Assembly: GCF_026339995.1 (NCBI RefSeq)
Contig: NZ_JAPEPT010000004.1
Coordinates: 248,001-312,000 of the forward strand
Source of the DNA: Streptomyces sp. NBC_01481
GTDB lineage: Bacteria; Actinomycetota; Actinomycetes; Streptomycetales; Streptomycetaceae
Direction: 5' to 3'
DNA length: 64,000 bases
The first letter of the stretch is position 1. Every line of letters starts with the position of its first letter. A model generated the notes under the pieces. It was not told the origin of the DNA. It saw only the letters and a program-made list of their open reading frames with translations, and made no database searches. Positions 63,399 to 64,000 of this stretch are shown here, piece after piece. A program made the position numbers and the translations under genes.

Positions 63399-64000
63399 AT
63401 GGGACGAGACGTCCCGGCGCTGGTATTCACCCGTGACGACCGCCGCCGGTACCGGATCAAGATGCAGGAATGCCTCGACGCGTTCGCGCAGATGCTGCGT
63501 GAATCGCGATTCGAGTTCGAGCGGCCCCAGGTGGGTCTGGAGATCGAACTCAATCTGGTGGACGCGAGCGGCGAGCCCACCATGCGCAACACCGACGTGC
63601 TGGAGGCGATCGCGGATCCCGCCTGGGCGACCGAGCTGGGCAGATTCAACCTGGAGATCAACATTCCGCCGCGGCGGCTGACGGCCGGCGGACCCGACGC
63701 GTGGGAGCAGGAGATCCGGGACGCGCTCAATCACGCCGAGGGCCGCGCCGCGGAGGTCGGCGCGCATCTGATCATGGTGGGAGTCCTGCCTACGCTGCGC
63801 CAGCCGGACGTGAGCGAGGCGGCGCTGTCGGAGAACCCCCGGTACCGGCTGCTGAACGAGCAGGTGTTCGCGGCTCGCGGCGAGGATCTGCGGATCGCAG
63901 TGGACGGCGTGGACCGGCTGCGGACGTACGCGGACACCATCACGCCGGAGGCGGCGTGCACCAGTACCCAGTTTCACCTGCAGGTCTCTCCGGACGAGTT
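63399..64000 (+). CDS. Glutamate-cysteine ligase family 2 (GCS2) protein, C-terminus beyond window
   Basis: Partial: 200 codons visible from the ATG at 63399 (GGGAGGG upstream). It begins MGRDVPALVFTRDDRRRYRI and contains FERPQVGLEIELNLVDASGE, the conserved acidic nucleotide/substrate-binding stretch, FNLEINIPPR and HLIMVGVLPTLR, as in GCS2 (PF04107) proteins. This family adds cysteine or other amines to glutamate; EgtA-type enzymes serve ergothioneine synthesis, while others have no known role. Without the C-terminus the subfamily cannot be decided. Confidence 0.85.
   Translation, partial: MGRDVPALVFTRDDRRRYRIKMQECLDAFAQMLRESRFEFERPQVGLEIELNLVDASGEPTMRNTDVLEAIADPAWATELGRFNLEINIPPRRLTAGGPDAWEQEIRDALNHAEGRAAEVGAHLIMVGVLPTLRQPDVSEAALSENPRYRLLNEQVFAARGEDLRIAVDGVDRLRTYADTITPEAACTSTQFHLQVSPDE

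Overview
The window looks like chromosomal DNA of a Streptomyces-type actinomycete. GC is very high, with strong third-position GC bias, and GTG/TTG starts and GTGA/ATGA overlaps are common. The gene content fits as well: siderophore genes under an iron box, a streptogrisin-type protease, a multi-domain SpoIIE phosphatase, a DinB/mycothiol-type protein, monomeric NADP-isocitrate dehydrogenase, a graspetide locus and a DUF1996 secreted protein. I saw no rRNA, tRNA, CRISPR, prophage or complete insertion sequence.

Layout. 1-3.4 kb: edge of a hydroxamate-siderophore locus, with a penicillin-acylase-family enzyme overlapping a siderophore acyltransferase gene, divergent from a siderophore-interacting reductase across an iron box. 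3.4-8 kb: secreted lipase-like hydrolase, GNAT enzyme and a polar amino acid ABC importer. 8-13.2 kb: uracil-DNA glycosylase, an SPFH protein coupled to a degenerate NAD-kinase-like protein, an EEP-family enzyme, a hypothetical protein and a GNAT. 13.3-18.2 kb: secreted serine protease, a MITE-like element that supplies the stop codon of a DUF1876 gene, a divergent Rv1733c-family membrane protein, a Tm-1-like protein and a secreted lamin-tail protein. 18.4-19.6 kb: a two-gene graspetide locus (tgmA, tgmB).

19.7-26.5 kb: an alpha-glucoside uptake and hydrolysis operon (GH13, lipoprotein, two permeases, one with an inserted beta-sandwich domain), then a solitary sugar-binding protein. 26.7-30.3 kb: PadR regulator, ABC ATPase and FtsX permease with ATGA/GTGA overlaps. 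30.5-36 kb: pyruvate carboxylase, quinone oxidoreductase and aldo/keto reductase. 36.1-46.7 kb: a frameshifted DUF2087 gene, a beta-propeller protein, a TetR regulator, a FUSC transporter preceded by a 57-residue ORF, an NTF2-like protein, a DMT transporter, the SpoIIE phosphatase, a VanX-like dipeptidase and a methyltransferase.

46.8-52.6 kb: a second DUF1876 gene sharing an upstream block with the first, a complete LpqY-SugABC-type sugar importer, a cold-shock protein and a DinB-family protein. 52.7-64 kb: trypsin-like protease, AI-2E transporter, isocitrate dehydrogenase, TetR regulator, saccharopine-dehydrogenase-like protein, DUF1996 protein, DUF5996 protein, a membrane protein and the start of a glutamate-cysteine-ligase-family gene cut by the window end.

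The points most worth follow-up are the methyltransferase-less graspetide locus, the SPFH/NAD-kinase-like pair, the MalF-type permease with a domain insertion, the dormancy-type DUF1876/Rv1733c locus with its shared upstream element, and the DUF2087 gene broken by a 4-bp duplication.
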